DNA of 64,000 bases from Halopseudomonas xiamenensis (GCF_014219065.1 NZ_JACLGO010000001.1:186001-250000), one strand, 5' to 3'; shown: positions 17,318 to 28,294, counted from the first letter of the stretch. Notes: generated by a model from the letters alone, not told the origin. Made by a program: numbers and translations.

Positions 17318-19978
17318 ATGGGTGAGCTGGCCAGAGAAATTCTTCCAGTCAATATCGAAGATGAGCTGAAGCAATCGTACCTCGACTACGCCATGAGCGT
17401 GATCGTCGGACGGGCGTTGCCTGATGTGCGTGACGGCCTCAAGCCGGTGCATCGTCGGGTGCTGTTCGCCATGCACGAACTGAAAAACGACTGGAACAGA
17501 CCCTATCTGAAATCCGCCCGTGTGGTTGGTGACGTGATCGGTAAATACCACCCGCACGGCGATTTGGCGGTCTACCACACCATAGTGCGCATGGCCCAGC
17601 CGTTCTCCCTGCGTTACCTGCTGGTCGACGGCCAGGGCAACTTCGGTTCGGTCGATGGCGACAGCGCCGCGGCCATGCGTTACACCGAAATCCGCATGAC
17701 CAAGCTCACCCACGAACTGCTGGCGGACCTGGACAAGGAAACCGTCGACTGGGTGGACAACTACGACGGCTCGCTGCAGATCCCGGACGTGCTGCCGACC
17801 AGGGTGCCCAACCTGCTGGTCAACGGCTCCAGTGGTATCGCCGTGGGTATGGCGACCAACATTCCGCCGCACAACCTGACCGAGGTGATCAACGGCTGCC
17901 TGGCGGTGATCGCCAACCCGGACATCGGCATCGACGAGCTGATGGAGCACATTCCCGGCCCCGATTTCCCCACCGCCGGTATCATCAACGGCCGTGCCGG
18001 GATCGTCGAAGCCTACCGGACCGGGCGCGGGCGCATCTATGTGCGTGCCCGTTGCACCATCGAAGATATCGACAAGGTCGGTGGCCGCCAGCAGATCCTG
18101 ATCCATGAGCTGCCCTACCAGGTGAACAAGGCCAAGCTGATCGAGCGCATTGCCGAGCTGGTCAAGGAAAAGAAACTCGAAGGTATCAGCGAGCTGCGCG
18201 ACGAGTCCGACAAGGATGGCATGCGCGTGGTGATCGAGCTGCGCCGCGGCGAGGTGGCCGAGGTCGTGCTCAACAACCTGTACGCCCAGACCCAGATGCA
18301 GAACGTGTTCGGCATCAACGTGGTCGGCCTGCTGGATGGCCAGCCGCGCATCCTCAACCTCAAGGAGCTGCTCGACGCCTTCATCCGCCACCGCCGCGAG
18401 GTGGTGACCCGGCGTACCGTCTACGAGTTGCGCAAGGCCCGCGAGCGCGGTCACATCCTCGAAGGCCAGGCGGTGGCGCTGTCCAACATCGACCCGGTGA
18501 TCGAGCTGATCAAGGCCTCGCCGTCGCCGGCCGAAGCCCGCGAGCGGTTGCTGGCCAAGGGCTGGGAGCCGGGTACGGTGATGTCCATGGTCGAGCGCGC
18601 CGGTGCCGAATCCTGCCGTCCCGATGGCTTGCCCGAGGAGTTCGGCCTGCGCGATGGCCACTATTACCTGTCGCCGGAACAGGCCCAGGCCATTCTCGAC
18701 CTGCGTCTGCACCGCCTGACCGGCCTGGAGCATGAAAAGCTGCTGACCGAGTACCAGGAAATCCTGGCGCAGATCGGCGAGCTGCTGCGCATCCTCAACA
18801 GCGAAGAGCGGTTGATGGAAGTCATCGTCGAGGAGCTGGAGCACATCAAGACCAACTTCGGCGACGAGCGTCGCACCGAGATCGTTGCCTCACGCATGGA
18901 TCTGAGCGTCGCCGACCTGATCACCGAGGAAGACCGCGTGGTGACCATTTCCCACGGCGGCTATGCCAAGAGCCAGCCGCTGTCGGACTACCACGCCCAG
19001 CGTCGCGGCGGGCGTGGCAAGGCGGCCACCGGAGTCAAGGACGAGGACTACGTATCGCACCTGCTGGTCGCCAACAGCCACACCACGCTGATGCTGTTCT
19101 CCAGCAAGGGCAAGGTCTACTGGCTGAAGACCTACGAGATTCCGGAAGCCTCGCGTACCGCGCGCGGTCGCCCGCTGGTCAACCTGCTGCCGTTGGACGA
19201 GGGTGAGTACATCACTACCATGCTGCCGGTGGAGGAATATACCGAGGGCTGGTTCGTGTTCATGGCCACCGCCAATGGCACGGTGAAGAAGACCCCACTA
19301 CCGCAGTTCAGCCGCCAGCGCAGTGTCGGCCTGATCGCCCTGGACCTGGACGAGGGCGATACCCTGATCAGCGCCGCGCTGACCGACGGCAGCAAACAGG
19401 TCATGCTGTTCTCCGACGGTGGCAAGGTTACCCGCTTCGAGGAAACCGACGTGCGCGCCATGGGCCGTACCGCCCGTGGTGTACGTGGCATGCGCCTGGC
19501 CGAGGGCCAGCGCCTGGTGTCCATGCTGATTGCCGAAGACGGCACGCAGATTCTCACCGCATCGGAAAACGGCTACGGCAAGCGCACCCCGGTCGAGGAC
19601 TTCCCGCAGTACAAGCGCGGTGGCCAGGGCGTGATCGCCATGGTCACCAACGACCGCAACGGCCCGCTGATCGGTGCCGTGCAGGTGGTCGATGGCGAGG
19701 AAATCATGCTGATTTCTGACCAGGGCACACTGGTGCGTACCCGGGTTGCCGAAGTGTCCAGCCTGTCGCGCAACACCCAGGGCGTGACGCTGATCAAGCT
19801 GGGCAATGGCGAGAAACTGGTGGGCTTGGAGCGTGTGCAGGAACCTTCCGATGATGAGGAAGAGGATGCAGGCGCCGCGGCGGACGATGCGAACGCGGAT
19901 GCACCAGCCAGCGAGGCTGGCGAGACTGATTCCGGTGTGGCTGACGACAGCGCCGGTACCATTGACGATCAAGAGTAG
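17318..19978 (+). CDS. gyrA: DNA gyrase subunit A with altered quinolone-resistance residues
   Basis: The catalytic subunit of DNA gyrase, 886 residues: winged-helix and tower domains with the active-site Tyr in [10 protein letters not shown], then a C-terminal beta-pinwheel with the GyrA box (QRRGGRGKA) and an acidic tail. It lacks the ~40-residue insertion I recall in the P. aeruginosa C-terminal domain. In the resistance-determining region the sequence reads [13 protein letters not shown]: position 83 (Ser/Thr in sensitive strains) is Leu (TTG, 17564-17566) and position 87 (Asp) is His (CAC, 17576-17578). Both affect the water-metal bridge that anchors fluoroquinolones. AAAAGGA precedes the start. 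Confidence 0.97.
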   Translation: MGELAREILPVNIEDELKQSYLDYAMSVIVGRALPDVRDGLKPVHRRVLFAMHELKNDWNRPYLKSARVVGDVIGKYHPHGDLAVYHTIVRMAQPFSLRYLLVDGQGNFGSVDGDSAAAMRYTEIRMTKLTHELLADLDKETVDWVDNYDGSLQIPDVLPTRVPNLLVNGSSGIAVGMATNIPPHNLTEVINGCLAVIANPDIGIDELMEHIPGPDFPTAGIINGRAGIVEAYRTGRGRIYVRARCTIEDIDKVGGRQQILIHELPYQVNKAKLIERIAELVKEKKLEGISELRDESDKDGMRVVIELRRGEVAEVVLNNLYAQTQMQNVFGINVVGLLDGQPRILNLKELLDAFIRHRREVVTRRTVYELRKARERGHILEGQAVALSNIDPVIELIKASPSPAEARERLLAKGWEPGTVMSMVERAGAESCRPDGLPEEFGLRDGHYYLSPEQAQAILDLRLHRLTGLEHEKLLTEYQEILAQIGELLRILNSEERLMEVIVEELEHIKTNFGDERRTEIVASRMDLSVADLITEEDRVVTISHGGYAKSQPLSDYHAQRRGGRGKAATGVKDEDYVSHLLVANSHTTLMLFSSKGKVYWLKTYEIPEASRTARGRPLVNLLPLDEGEYITTMLPVEEYTEGWFVFMATANGTVKKTPLPQFSRQRSVGLIALDLDEGDTLISAALTDGSKQVMLFSDGGKVTRFEETDVRAMGRTARGVRGMRLAEGQRLVSMLIAEDGTQILTASENGYGKRTPVEDFPQYKRGGQGVIAMVTNDRNGPLIGAVQVVDGEEIMLISDQGTLVRTRVAEVSSLSRNTQGVTLIKLGNGEKLVGLERVQEPSDDEEEDAGAAADDANADAPASEAGETDSGVADDSAGTIDDQE

Positions 19979-19986
19979 AGGCGAAG

Positions 19987-21072
19987 GTGAGCAAGCGACT
20001 GTTCAATTTCTGTGCGGGCCCGGCTGCATTGCCGGAGGCGGTACTGCAAACGGCCCAGGCCGAGCTGCTGGACTGGCAGGGCAAGGGCCTGTCGGTCATG
20101 GAAATGAGTCACCGCAGTGACGAGTTCGTCGGTATTGCCGAACAGGCCGAACAGGACCTGCGCGACCTGCTGACCATCCCCTCGGACTACAAGGTGCTGT
20201 TCCTGCAGGGCGGCGCCAGCCAGCAGTTCGCCCAGATCCCGCTGAACCTGATGGGCGAAGGCGGCAGCGCCGACTATATCGATACCGGTATCTGGTCGCG
20301 CAAGGCCATCGAGGAGGCGTCACGCTACGGCCATGTCAACGTGGCGGCCTCGGGCAAGGCCCGCGACTACTTCGCCATCCCCGGGCAGAACGAGTGGCAG
20401 CTGTCCGATGACGCCGCCTATGTGCATTATGCGTCCAACGAAACCATCGGTGGCCTGGAGTTCAGCTGGATTCCCGAGGTCGGTGACAAGCCGCTGGTGG
20501 TGGACATGTCTTCGGACATCCTGTCGCGTCCGCTGGATGTGTCGCGCTTCGGCCTGATCTACGCCGGCGCGCAGAAGAACATCGGCCCCAGTGGCCTGGT
20601 GGTGGTCATCGTGCGTGAAGATCTGCTGGGCCGGGCACACAGCAAGTGCCCGACCATGCTCGACTACAACGTCGCGGCGCAGAACGGCTCGATGTACAAC
20701 ACCCCGCCGACCTTCGCCTGGTATCTGTCCGGGCTGGTATTCAAGTGGCTCAAGGAGCAGGGTGGGGTCGAGAGCATGGCGCGTCTCAACGATGCCAAGC
20801 AGCGCAAGCTGTATGCGGCGATCGACGCCAGCGAGCTGTACAGCAATCCGATCAACATCGCCGACCGCTCGTGGATGAACGTGCCTTTCCGCCTGGCCGA
20901 TGACCGCCTGGACAAGCCGTTCCTGGCCGGTGCCGAGCAGCGTGGCCTGCTCAACCTGAAAGGCCATCGTTCGGTCGGTGGCATGCGTGCTTCCATCTAT
21001 AACGCGGTACCGGAAGCGGCGGTGGATGCGCTGGTGGCCTACATGGCCGAATTCGAGAAACAGCACGGTTGA
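19987..21072 (+). CDS. serC: Phosphoserine aminotransferase
   Basis: A 361-residue class V PLP aminotransferase for serine (and pyridoxine) synthesis. The N-terminus NFCAGPAALPEAVL, the glycine loop FLQGGASQQFA, the PLP-Lys in IYAGAQKNIGPSGL and the Arg-containing GHRSVGGMRASIYNA are all present. The start is GTG at 19987, eight bases after the gyrA stop; co-transcription with pheA follows from a 6 bp gap downstream. Confidence 0.95.
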   Translation: MSKRLFNFCAGPAALPEAVLQTAQAELLDWQGKGLSVMEMSHRSDEFVGIAEQAEQDLRDLLTIPSDYKVLFLQGGASQQFAQIPLNLMGEGGSADYIDTGIWSRKAIEEASRYGHVNVAASGKARDYFAIPGQNEWQLSDDAAYVHYASNETIGGLEFSWIPEVGDKPLVVDMSSDILSRPLDVSRFGLIYAGAQKNIGPSGLVVVIVREDLLGRAHSKCPTMLDYNVAAQNGSMYNTPPTFAWYLSGLVFKWLKEQGGVESMARLNDAKQRKLYAAIDASELYSNPINIADRSWMNVPFRLADDRLDKPFLAGAEQRGLLNLKGHRSVGGMRASIYNAVPEAAVDALVAYMAEFEKQHG

Positions 21073-21078
21073 TCAGAC

Positions 21079-22176
21079 ATGTCAGAAGAAGCCCAACTCA
21101 AGGCCCTGCGTAACCGTATCGACTCGATCGACGAGAAGATCCTGGAGCTGATCAGCGAGCGTGCCCGCTGTGCCCAGACGGTCGCCGAGGTCAAGCAGAA
21201 GACCCTGGCCGAGGGCGAGCAGCCGGTGTTCTACCGGCCCGAGCGCGAAGCCTGGGTGCTCAAGCACATCATGGAGCAGAACAAGGGGCCGCTGGACAAC
21301 GAGGAAGTGGCGCGGTTGTTCCGCGAGATCATGTCCGCCTGCCTGGCCCTGGAGGAGCCCCTGCGGGTCGCCTACCTGGGGCCGGAGGGCACCTTCACCC
21401 AGGCCGCTGCGCTCAAGCACTTCGGCCACTCGGTCAACAGCGTGCCAATGGCGGCGATCGACGAGATCTTCCGTGAGGTGGCCGCCGGGGCGGTGCATTT
21501 CGGCGTGGTTCCGGTGGAGAACTCCACCGAAGGGGCGATAAACCACACGCTGGACAGCTTCCTGGAGCACGACCTGGTGATCTGTGGCGAGGTCGAGTTG
21601 CGCATCCACCATCATCTGCTGGTGGGGGAAAACACCCGTACCGACAAGATCTCCCGGGTCTACTCCCATGCCCAGTCGCTGGCCCAGTGCCGCAAGTGGC
21701 TGGATGCGCACTATCCGAATATCGAGCGGGTGGCGGTGGCGAGCAACGCCGAGGCGGCGCGGCGGGTCAAGGGTGAGTGGAACTCGGCGGCGATCGCCGG
21801 AGACATGGCCTGCGAGCTGTATGGCCTGACCTGCATTGCCGAGAAGATCGAGGACCGCCCGGACAACTCCACGCGGTTCCTGATCATCGGCAACCAGGAA
21901 GTGCCGCCGACCAGCGACGACAAGACCTCGGTCATCGTCTCGATGAGCAACCGTCCGGGTGCGCTGCATCACCTGTTGCAGCCGTTCCACGACAACGGTA
22001 TCGACCTGAGCCGCATCGAAACGCGCCCCTCGCGCAGTGGCAAGTGGACCTATGTGTTCTTCATCGACTTCTTCGGTCACCAGCATGACCCGCTGATCCG
22101 GGATGCGCTGGAGAAGATTCGCGAGGAATCCGTGGGGCTGAAGATCCTTGGTTCCTATCCCAAGGCGGTACTTTAA
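21079..22176 (+). CDS. pheA: Bifunctional chorismate mutase / prephenate dehydratase (P-protein)
   Basis: Makes phenylpyruvate from chorismate. An AroQ-type chorismate mutase (about 1-90, LRNRIDSIDEKILELISERARCA) is followed by prephenate dehydratase (about 95-275) with AYLGPEGTFTQAAALKHFG, the catalytic VPVENSTEGAINHT and the NSTRFLII segment. A C-terminal ACT domain (about 285-360; GALHHLLQPF and the ETRPSRSGKW variant of the usual ESRP loop) binds phenylalanine for feedback inhibition. Confidence 0.95.
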   Translation: MSEEAQLKALRNRIDSIDEKILELISERARCAQTVAEVKQKTLAEGEQPVFYRPEREAWVLKHIMEQNKGPLDNEEVARLFREIMSACLALEEPLRVAYLGPEGTFTQAAALKHFGHSVNSVPMAAIDEIFREVAAGAVHFGVVPVENSTEGAINHTLDSFLEHDLVICGEVELRIHHHLLVGENTRTDKISRVYSHAQSLAQCRKWLDAHYPNIERVAVASNAEAARRVKGEWNSAAIAGDMACELYGLTCIAEKIEDRPDNSTRFLIIGNQEVPPTSDDKTSVIVSMSNRPGALHHLLQPFHDNGIDLSRIETRPSRSGKWTYVFFIDFFGHQHDPLIRDALEKIREESVGLKILGSYPKAVL

Positions 22177-22265
22177 CTGTAGCGGCAAGCCGCAAGCGAC
22201 AGGCTGCAAGCGGTTCGGCAGATGGTCTTGCTGGTGGCTCGCCGCTTGAAGCTTGAGGCTTTGTC
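22177..22265. other. pheA-hisC spacer with short inverted/direct GCAAGC-type repeats
   Basis: This 89 bp spacer contains repeated GCAAGC words (GGCAAGCCGCAAGCGACAGG, GCTGCAAGCGG) and the self-complementary CTTGAAGCTTGAGG near 22245-22258. Similar GCAAGCTGCAAGC words are common in Pseudomonas intergenic DNA. No ribosome site or promoter of note is visible, so hisC may be read from the upstream operon. Confidence 0.4.
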
Positions 22266-23378
22266 ATGAGTTGCGATTTTCTGAGCCTGGCGCTGCCGGG
22301 TGTGCAAAAGCTGTCCCCCTATGTTCCCGGCAAGCCGGTGGAGGAACTGGCCCGGGAGTTCGGTCTCGAGGCCGCTGAGATCGTCAAGCTGGCCAGCAAT
22401 GAAAACCCCCTCGGCCCGGCACCCAAGGCGCTCAAGGCGATCCAGCAGGCGTTGCCGGAGCTGACCCGCTACCCCGATGGCAACGGCTTCGTGCTCAAGC
22501 AGGCATTGTCCCAGCGCTTCGGCTTCGAGCAGTCGATGATTACCCTGGGCAATGGCTCCAACGACATTCTCGAACTGCTCGGACGGGCCTTCGCCATGCC
22601 CGGCACCGAGGTGGTATTCAGCCAGCACGCCTTTGCCGTCTATCCAATCGTCACCCAGGCGGTAGGCGCCACCGCGGTCGAAGTGCCGGCTCGGGACTGG
22701 GGTCATGACCTTGCCGCCATGGCCGCTGCCATTACCCCGACCACCCGCCTGGTGTTCATCGCCAACCCCAACAACCCGACCGGTACCTGGTTCGAGCGCG
22801 GCGAATTCGAGGCGTTCATGGCGCAGGTGCCCGAGCAGGTGCTGGTGGTGCTGGATGAGGCCTACACCGAATATGTGATGGTCGAGGATGCGCTCAACGG
22901 CTTCGACTATATCGACCGTTACCCGAACCTGGTGGTCAGCCGCACCTTCTCCAAGGCCTACGGCTTGGCGGCGCTGCGCGTCGGCTACTGCATCAGTCAT
23001 CCGCAGGTGGCCGATGTGCTCAACCGGGTGCGCCAACCGTTCAACGTCAACAGCCTGGCGCTGGCCGCCGCGGTGGCCAGCCTGGAGGATGACGTCTACC
23101 TGGCGGAAAGCCGGCAGGTCAACCATGAAGGCATGCGCCAGCTGGAGCAGGGCCTGGGCGAGCTGGGCCTGCAGTGGATTCCCTCGCGCGGCAACTTCAT
23201 CGCCGTGGACCTGGGGCGCGACGCCGGCCCGGTCTATCAGGGGTTGTTGCGTGCCGGCGTCATCGTGCGCCCGGTAGCCGGCTACGGCATGCCCAACCAC
23301 CTGCGCGTATCGATCGGCCTGCCGCAGGAGAACAAACGTTTCCTCGATGCGCTGGCCGGAGTCCTGGCCGGTGAGTAG
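22266..23378 (+). CDS. hisC: Histidinol-phosphate aminotransferase
   Basis: A 370-residue class I/II PLP aminotransferase. The PLP-Lys lies in SRTFSKAYGLAALRVGY, the Asp/Tyr contacts in VVLDEAYTEY and NPNNPTGTW, and the phosphate-binding Arg in VRPVAGYGMPNHLRVSIG. Placement before tyrA-aroA matches the second hisC copy of Pseudomonas, which also serves aromatic amino-acid transamination; that wider role is inferred. The C-terminus overlaps the tyrA start by 8 bp. Confidence 0.93.
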   Translation: MSCDFLSLALPGVQKLSPYVPGKPVEELAREFGLEAAEIVKLASNENPLGPAPKALKAIQQALPELTRYPDGNGFVLKQALSQRFGFEQSMITLGNGSNDILELLGRAFAMPGTEVVFSQHAFAVYPIVTQAVGATAVEVPARDWGHDLAAMAAAITPTTRLVFIANPNNPTGTWFERGEFEAFMAQVPEQVLVVLDEAYTEYVMVEDALNGFDYIDRYPNLVVSRTFSKAYGLAALRVGYCISHPQVADVLNRVRQPFNVNSLALAAAVASLEDDVYLAESRQVNHEGMRQLEQGLGELGLQWIPSRGNFIAVDLGRDAGPVYQGLLRAGVIVRPVAGYGMPNHLRVSIGLPQENKRFLDALAGVLAGE

Positions 23379-25620
23379 ACAGGTCACCACATTGTCACCT
23401 GCGTCGCCGATAATCGGCCGCGTGACGGTCGTCGGCCTGGGGCTGATCGGCGGCTCCTTCGCCAAGGGGCTACGTCAGTCCGGCCTGTGCCGGGAGGTGG
23501 TCGGCTGTGATCCCGATCCGGTAATCCAGCGCCTGGCGGTGTCGCTCGGCGTGGTCGACAGCATGTCCGATGATCTGGCCAGCGCAGTGCAGGGCGCCGA
23601 GCTGATCCTGCTGGCGGTACCGGTGCTGGCCATGCAGGGCGTGTTGCGACAGCTGGCGGCGCTGCAGCTGGACCAGGCGGTGATTACCGATACCGGCAGC
23701 ACCAAGAGTGCCGTGGTTGAGGCGGTACACGAAGCCTACGGCTGCGTGCCGCCGCATTTCGTGCCCGGCCATCCGATCGCCGGTTCCGAGCGCAGTGGGG
23801 TGGAAGCGGCCGATGCGGGGCTGTTTCGCCGGCACAAGGTGATCCTCACCCCGCTGGCCGATACCAATCCGGCGGCGCTGGCTCTGGTGCGCCGGGCCTG
23901 GCAGGCACTGGGCGCGGATGTCGAGGACATGCCGCTGCAGGACCACGACGAAGTGCTGGCCGCTACCAGCCATCTGCCGCACCTGCTGGCCTTCTCACTG
24001 GTGGATACGCTGGCTTCGCGCAGCGAAAACCTGGAGATATTCCGCTATGCTGCCGGTGGTTTTCGAGATTTCACCCGGATCGCTGCCAGCGACCCGGTAA
24101 TGTGGCGTGATGTGTTCCTGGCCAACCGCGATGCGGTACTGCGCAGCCTGGATACCTTCACCCGTGATTTAAGCCGCTTGCGCGCGGCGGTCGAGGAGGG
24201 TGACGCCAATACCCTGCTGGGGGTGTTTACCCGGGCCCGCTCCGCACGCGAGCATTTCAGCAAGATCTTGGCCCGCAGGGCATATATGGAACCCATGCAG
24301 ACTCAATCTATCAACTTCATTGCCAGCCCCGGGGCCAACGTACAAGGTCGTATCCGTGTTCCGGGCGACAAATCCATTTCCCACCGCTCGATCATGCTCG
24401 GCTCCATCGCCGAAGGCGTGACCGAGGTCGAGGGCTTTCTGGAGGGCGAGGACAGCCTGGCCACCCTGCAGGCGTTCCGCGACATGGGCGTGGTCATCGA
24501 GGGGCCGCAGCACGGTCGGGTAACCATCAATGGTGTTGGCCTGCACGGCCTGCAGGCTCCTCCCGGACCTATCTATGTCGGCAACTCGGGCACCTCGATG
24601 CGCCTTTTGGCTGGCTTGCTGGCCGGGCAGAACTTCTCCACCGAACTGACCGGTGACGCCTCGCTGAGCAAGCGTCCGATGGGGCGGGTAGCCAATCCGC
24701 TGCGCGAAATGGGCGCGAGCATCGACACCGCCGACCAGGGGCGTCCGCCGCTGCATATCCACGGCGGGCAAAGCCAGCTCAAGGGCATGGACTATGTCAT
24801 GCCGATGGCCAGTGCCCAGGTCAAGTCCTGCCTGCTGCTCGCCGGCCTGTACGCTGCCGGCAGCACCTCGGTGACCGAGCCGGCGCCGACCCGGGATCAT
24901 ACCGAGCGCATGCTCAAGGGCTTCGGTTATCCGGTCAAGGTCGAGGGTGCCAGGGTCACCATCGAGCCGGGCCACAAGCTGACCGGTTGCAAGATCGATG
25001 TGCCGGCGGACATCTCCTCGGCCGCCTTCTTCATGGTCGCCGCCAGCATCGCCGAAGGCTCGGACCTGACCCTGGAACACGTGGGTATCAACCCGACCCG
25101 GGTCGGCGTGATCAACATCCTGCGTGCCATGGGCGCCGACATCACCCTGGGCAATGAGCGTGAAGTGGGTGGTGAGCCGGTGGCCGATATCCGCGTGCGC
25201 TACGCCGGTCTCAAGGGCATCGAGATCCCGCTGGACCAGGTGCCACTGGCGATCGACGAGTTCCCGGCCCTGTTCATCGCTGCCGCCTGCGCCGAAGGGC
25301 GTACCGTACTGCGTGGTGCAGAGGAACTGCGGGTCAAGGAGTCCGACCGCATTCAGGTCATGGCCGATGGGCTGCAGACCTTGGGTATCAAGGCTGACCC
25401 GACCCCCGACGGTGTCATCATCGAAGGTGGCGAGATGGGCGGCGGCACCATCGACAGCCATATGGATCACCGTATCGCCATGTCCTTTGCCATTGCCTCG
25501 CTGCGCGCCACCGGCCAGATCCGCATCACCGATTGTATTCATGTCGGCACCTCGTTCCCCGGGTTCATCGACCTGGCGAAGTCGGTGGGTATCGTGATCC
25601 GCCAGGAGGAAAACGCGTGA
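23371..25620 (+). CDS. aroA: Fused prephenate dehydrogenase / EPSP synthase (TyrA-AroA)
   Basis: A 749-residue fusion typical of Pseudomonas. The N-terminal half (to about 300) is prephenate/cyclohexadienyl dehydrogenase: NAD motif [15 protein letters not shown], then [24 protein letters not shown] and the C-terminal helix bundle. From about residue 310 it is 5-enolpyruvylshikimate-3-phosphate synthase with [46 protein letters not shown] and NPTRVG. I chose GTG at 23371, inside the hisC end, with GGAG about 9 bp upstream. A longer ATG-initiated form (23347) adds eight residues. Confidence 0.93.
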   Translation: MSRQVTTLSPASPIIGRVTVVGLGLIGGSFAKGLRQSGLCREVVGCDPDPVIQRLAVSLGVVDSMSDDLASAVQGAELILLAVPVLAMQGVLRQLAALQLDQAVITDTGSTKSAVVEAVHEAYGCVPPHFVPGHPIAGSERSGVEAADAGLFRRHKVILTPLADTNPAALALVRRAWQALGADVEDMPLQDHDEVLAATSHLPHLLAFSLVDTLASRSENLEIFRYAAGGFRDFTRIAASDPVMWRDVFLANRDAVLRSLDTFTRDLSRLRAAVEEGDANTLLGVFTRARSAREHFSKILARRAYMEPMQTQSINFIASPGANVQGRIRVPGDKSISHRSIMLGSIAEGVTEVEGFLEGEDSLATLQAFRDMGVVIEGPQHGRVTINGVGLHGLQAPPGPIYVGNSGTSMRLLAGLLAGQNFSTELTGDASLSKRPMGRVANPLREMGASIDTADQGRPPLHIHGGQSQLKGMDYVMPMASAQVKSCLLLAGLYAAGSTSVTEPAPTRDHTERMLKGFGYPVKVEGARVTIEPGHKLTGCKIDVPADISSAAFFMVAASIAEGSDLTLEHVGINPTRVGVINILRAMGADITLGNEREVGGEPVADIRVRYAGLKGIEIPLDQVPLAIDEFPALFIAAACAEGRTVLRGAEELRVKESDRIQVMADGLQTLGIKADPTPDGVIIEGGEMGGGTIDSHMDHRIAMSFAIASLRATGQIRITDCIHVGTSFPGFIDLAKSVGIVIRQEENA

Positions 25621-26309
25621 GTCAGCAAGCGGCACCGGTCATCACCATCGACGGCCCGGGCGGTTCCGGCAAGGGCACCCTGGCGGGCATGCTGGCCGCG
25701 CGGTTGGGCTGGCATCTGCTCGATTCCGGCGCACTGTACCGGCTGTTGGCCTTCGCTGCGCGCAACCACGGCGCCGACCTGACCAACGAGGAAATCCTCA
25801 CCAGCCTGGCCGCGCACCTGGACGTGCAGTTCATCGTTGACCAGGACGGCGGCGAGCAGCGCATCATCCTCGAAGGCGAGGACGTCACCCGCGGCATCCG
25901 TACCGAAGCAACCGGCGCTGGCGCTTCCCAGGTGGCGGCGCTGCCGGCCGTTCGTCAGGCGCTGCTGGCGCGCCAGCAGGCGTTTCGTGAGGCCCCCGGG
26001 CTGGTAGCCGACGGTCGCGACATGGGCACTGTGGTGTTTCCCGATGCCCAGCTGAAGATATTCCTTACCGCCAGTGCGGAAATCCGCGCCGAACGGCGCT
26101 ACCGGCAGTTGCTCGAAAAGGGCGAAACTGCTAGTCTTGCGGGTCTTCTCGATGAAATCAATGCCAGGGACGAAAGGGACATGAACCGCAGCATCGCGCC
26201 ATTACGGCCTGCTGAGGACGCCATCCTGATCGATTCCTCGCACATGAGCATCGAAAGTGTACTTGAAACAGTGCAGACGGAAGCGCGCAAGCGCAACCTG
26301 CTGGGCTGA
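25617..26309 (+). CDS. cmk: Cytidylate kinase
   Basis: A 230-residue nucleoside monophosphate kinase converting (d)CMP to (d)CDP. The P-loop is [16 protein letters not shown], with [13 protein letters not shown] and [15 protein letters not shown] of the CMP site, and the lid-region RAERRYRQL. The start is GTG at 25617, overlapping the aroA stop by GTGA and preceded by AGGAGG, so translation is coupled. Confidence 0.95.
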   Translation: MSQQAAPVITIDGPGGSGKGTLAGMLAARLGWHLLDSGALYRLLAFAARNHGADLTNEEILTSLAAHLDVQFIVDQDGGEQRIILEGEDVTRGIRTEATGAGASQVAALPAVRQALLARQQAFREAPGLVADGRDMGTVVFPDAQLKIFLTASAEIRAERRYRQLLEKGETASLAGLLDEINARDERDMNRSIAPLRPAEDAILIDSSHMSIESVLETVQTEARKRNLLG

Positions 26310-26318
26310 TCAGGGAGT

Positions 26319-26351
26319 CCTTTGCCGGGTAACCAGCACCACCGGCAAAGG
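26319..26351 (+). promoter_or_regulatory. Perfect 10-bp hairpin in the rpsA leader
   Basis: CCTTTGCCGG at 26319-26328 pairs with CCGGCAAAGG at 26342-26351 across a 13-base loop. No T-run follows, so it is not an intrinsic terminator. It lies between cmk and rpsA, 113 bp ahead of the S1 start; S1 is autoregulated through its leader in E. coli, so a role in control of rpsA is possible but inferred. Confidence 0.5.
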
Positions 26352-26463
26352 TGTCAATATCATCAACCCACGCAAGCTGGTGGCGTGGCGGGCAAGTCGG
26401 CTGCAGGGCCCGCGTTGAGCGGCCGGGCGGTTACTGCCTTATTACACTTTTACAGGAATCCAA

Positions 26464-28146
26464 ATGAGCGAAAGCTTTGCCGAACTTTTTGAAGAAAGCC
26501 TGAAAACCCTTGATATGGAGCCGGGCTCCATCATCACCGGTATCGTTGTGGACATCGACTCCGACTGGGTCACCGTTCACGCCGGCCTGAAATCCGAGGG
26601 TGTCATTCCGCGCGAGCAGTTCCTGAACGATCAGGGCGAACTGACCATCAGCGTGGGTGATGAGGTACACGTTGCACTGGACGCCGTCGAAGACGGTTTC
26701 GGTGAAACCAAACTGTCCCGTGAGAAGGCCAAGCGCGCCGAATCCTGGAAAGTCCTCGAAGCAGCTTTCGCCGCAGAAGAAATCGTCAAGGGTGTCATCA
26801 ACGGCAAGGTCAAGGGTGGCTTTACCGTCGACGTCAACACCATCCGTGCGTTCCTGCCGGGTTCCCTGGTCGATGTCCGCCCGGTTCGCGACACCGCGCA
26901 CCTGGAAGGCAAGGAACTGGAATTCAAGGTCATCAAGCTGGACCAGAAGCGCAACAACGTTGTCGTTTCCCGCCGTGCCGTGCTCGAAGCCGAGAACAGC
27001 GCCGAGCGCGAAGCCCTGCTGGAAACCCTGCAGGAAGGCCAGGTTGTCAAAGGTATCGTCAAGAACCTCACCGACTACGGTGCGTTCGTTGACCTGGGCG
27101 GCGTAGACGGCCTGCTGCACATCACCGACATGGCCTGGAAGCGCATCAAGCATCCGTCCGAGATCGTCAACGTTGGTGACGAGATCGACGTCAAGGTGCT
27201 GAAGTTCGACCGCGAGCGCAACCGCGTTTCCCTGGGTCTGAAGCAGCTGGGCGAAGATCCATGGGTTGCCATCACCGGTCGCTACCCGGAAGGCACCCGC
27301 GTCAACGCCAAGGTCACCAATCTCACAGACTACGGCTGCTTCGCCGAGCTGGAAGAGGGCGTCGAAGGCCTGGTTCACGTCTCCGAAATGGACTGGACCA
27401 ACAAGAACATCCATCCTTCCAAGGTCGTTCAGGTTGGCGACGAAGTGGAAGTCATGGTGCTGGACATCGACGAAGACCGTCGTCGTATCTCCCTGGGCAT
27501 CAAGCAGTGCAAGATGAACCCGTGGGAAGAGTTCTCCAGCAAGTTCAACAAGGGCGACAAGATCTCCGGCTCCATCAAGTCGATCACCGACTTCGGTATC
27601 TTCATCGGTCTGGACGGCGGCATCGACGGTCTGGTTCACCTGTCGGACATCTCCTGGAACGAAGTCGGCGAAGAAGCCGTACGTCGCTTCAAGAAGGGTG
27701 ACGAGCTGGAAACCGTTATCCTGTCCGTTGACCCCGAGCGCGAGCGCATCTCCCTGGGTATCAAGCAACTGGAAGACGATCCGTTCTCCAACTTCGTATC
27801 CCTGAACGAGAAAGGCGCCATCGTTACCGGTACCGTCAAGGAAGTTGACGCCAAGGGCGCGGTAATCACCCTGGGTGACGACATCGAAGGCACCCTGAAA
27901 GCCTCCGAAATCAGCCGCGACCGCGTTGAAGACGCACGCAACGCGCTGAACGTCGGCGACGAAGTCGAAGCCAAGATCATCAGCGTTGACCGCAAGAGCC
28001 GTGTCATCAGTCTGTCGATCAAGGCCAAGGACGTCGAAGACGAGAAAGAAGCCATTCAGGACCTGCGCAAGCAGGAAATGCTGTCCGCTGGCCCGACCAC
28101 CATTGGTGATCTGATCAAGCAGCAGATGGAAAACAAGGGCAACTGA
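26464..28146 (+). CDS. rpsA: 30S ribosomal protein S1
   Basis: A 560-residue RNA-binding ribosomal protein with six S1/OB-fold domains (approximately residues 20-88, 105-170, 190-260, 277-347, 364-434, 451-520). Domains 3-6 carry clear repeats such as [40 protein letters not shown] and [19 protein letters not shown]. It delivers mRNA to the 30S subunit. Codon choice is strongly biased, as expected for high expression. A CAGGA ribosome site precedes ATG, and a strong terminator follows. Confidence 0.98.
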   Translation: MSESFAELFEESLKTLDMEPGSIITGIVVDIDSDWVTVHAGLKSEGVIPREQFLNDQGELTISVGDEVHVALDAVEDGFGETKLSREKAKRAESWKVLEAAFAAEEIVKGVINGKVKGGFTVDVNTIRAFLPGSLVDVRPVRDTAHLEGKELEFKVIKLDQKRNNVVVSRRAVLEAENSAEREALLETLQEGQVVKGIVKNLTDYGAFVDLGGVDGLLHITDMAWKRIKHPSEIVNVGDEIDVKVLKFDRERNRVSLGLKQLGEDPWVAITGRYPEGTRVNAKVTNLTDYGCFAELEEGVEGLVHVSEMDWTNKNIHPSKVVQVGDEVEVMVLDIDEDRRRISLGIKQCKMNPWEEFSSKFNKGDKISGSIKSITDFGIFIGLDGGIDGLVHLSDISWNEVGEEAVRRFKKGDELETVILSVDPERERISLGIKQLEDDPFSNFVSLNEKGAIVTGTVKEVDAKGAVITLGDDIEGTLKASEISRDRVEDARNALNVGDEVEAKIISVDRKSRVISLSIKAKDVEDEKEAIQDLRKQEMLSAGPTTIGDLIKQQMENKGN

Positions 28147-28170
28147 TCAATAGTGCCTGCGTGATCCAAT

Positions 28171-28200
28171 GAAAAAGGGCGACTTCGGTCGCCCTTTTTT
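28171..28200 (+). terminator. Intrinsic terminator of rpsA
   Basis: GGGCGAC at 28177-28183, loop TTCG, GTCGCCC at 28188-28194, then six T residues, with an A-run on the upstream side. It ends the rpsA transcript 24 bp after the stop codon. Confidence 0.95.
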
Positions 28201-28251
28201 GTGGTCTGCCATCCCTGGCGACCACCCTTCGGGCCGTCACTGCGTGACGTC

Positions 28252-28274
28252 AAAAATGGCTCCCGGCCATTTTT
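28252..28274. terminator. Second, bidirectional terminator-like hairpin
   Basis: AAAAATGGC (28252-28260) pairs with GCCATTTTT (28266-28274) around TCCCG. With A-tract and T-tract arms it could act in both directions, shielding rpsA from the repeat/transposase block to its right. Confidence 0.65.
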
Positions 28275-28294
28275 TGTGGCCGCAGTGCTGGCCC

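Noticed and set aside
16004-18844. 946-codon open frame on the minus strand opposite mtnA and gyrA
   Set aside because: It is antisense to two clear genes, His/Gln/Ala-rich with no family motif; such frames arise because stop codons are rare opposite biased high-GC codons.
24169-25635. 488-codon minus-strand frame opposite tyrA-aroA
   Set aside because: Shadow of the real aroA coding frame; low-complexity composition and no ribosome site.
26431-27768. 445-codon minus-strand frame opposite rpsA
   Set aside because: The S1 repeats produce the mirrored repeats seen in this frame; no independent evidence of coding.
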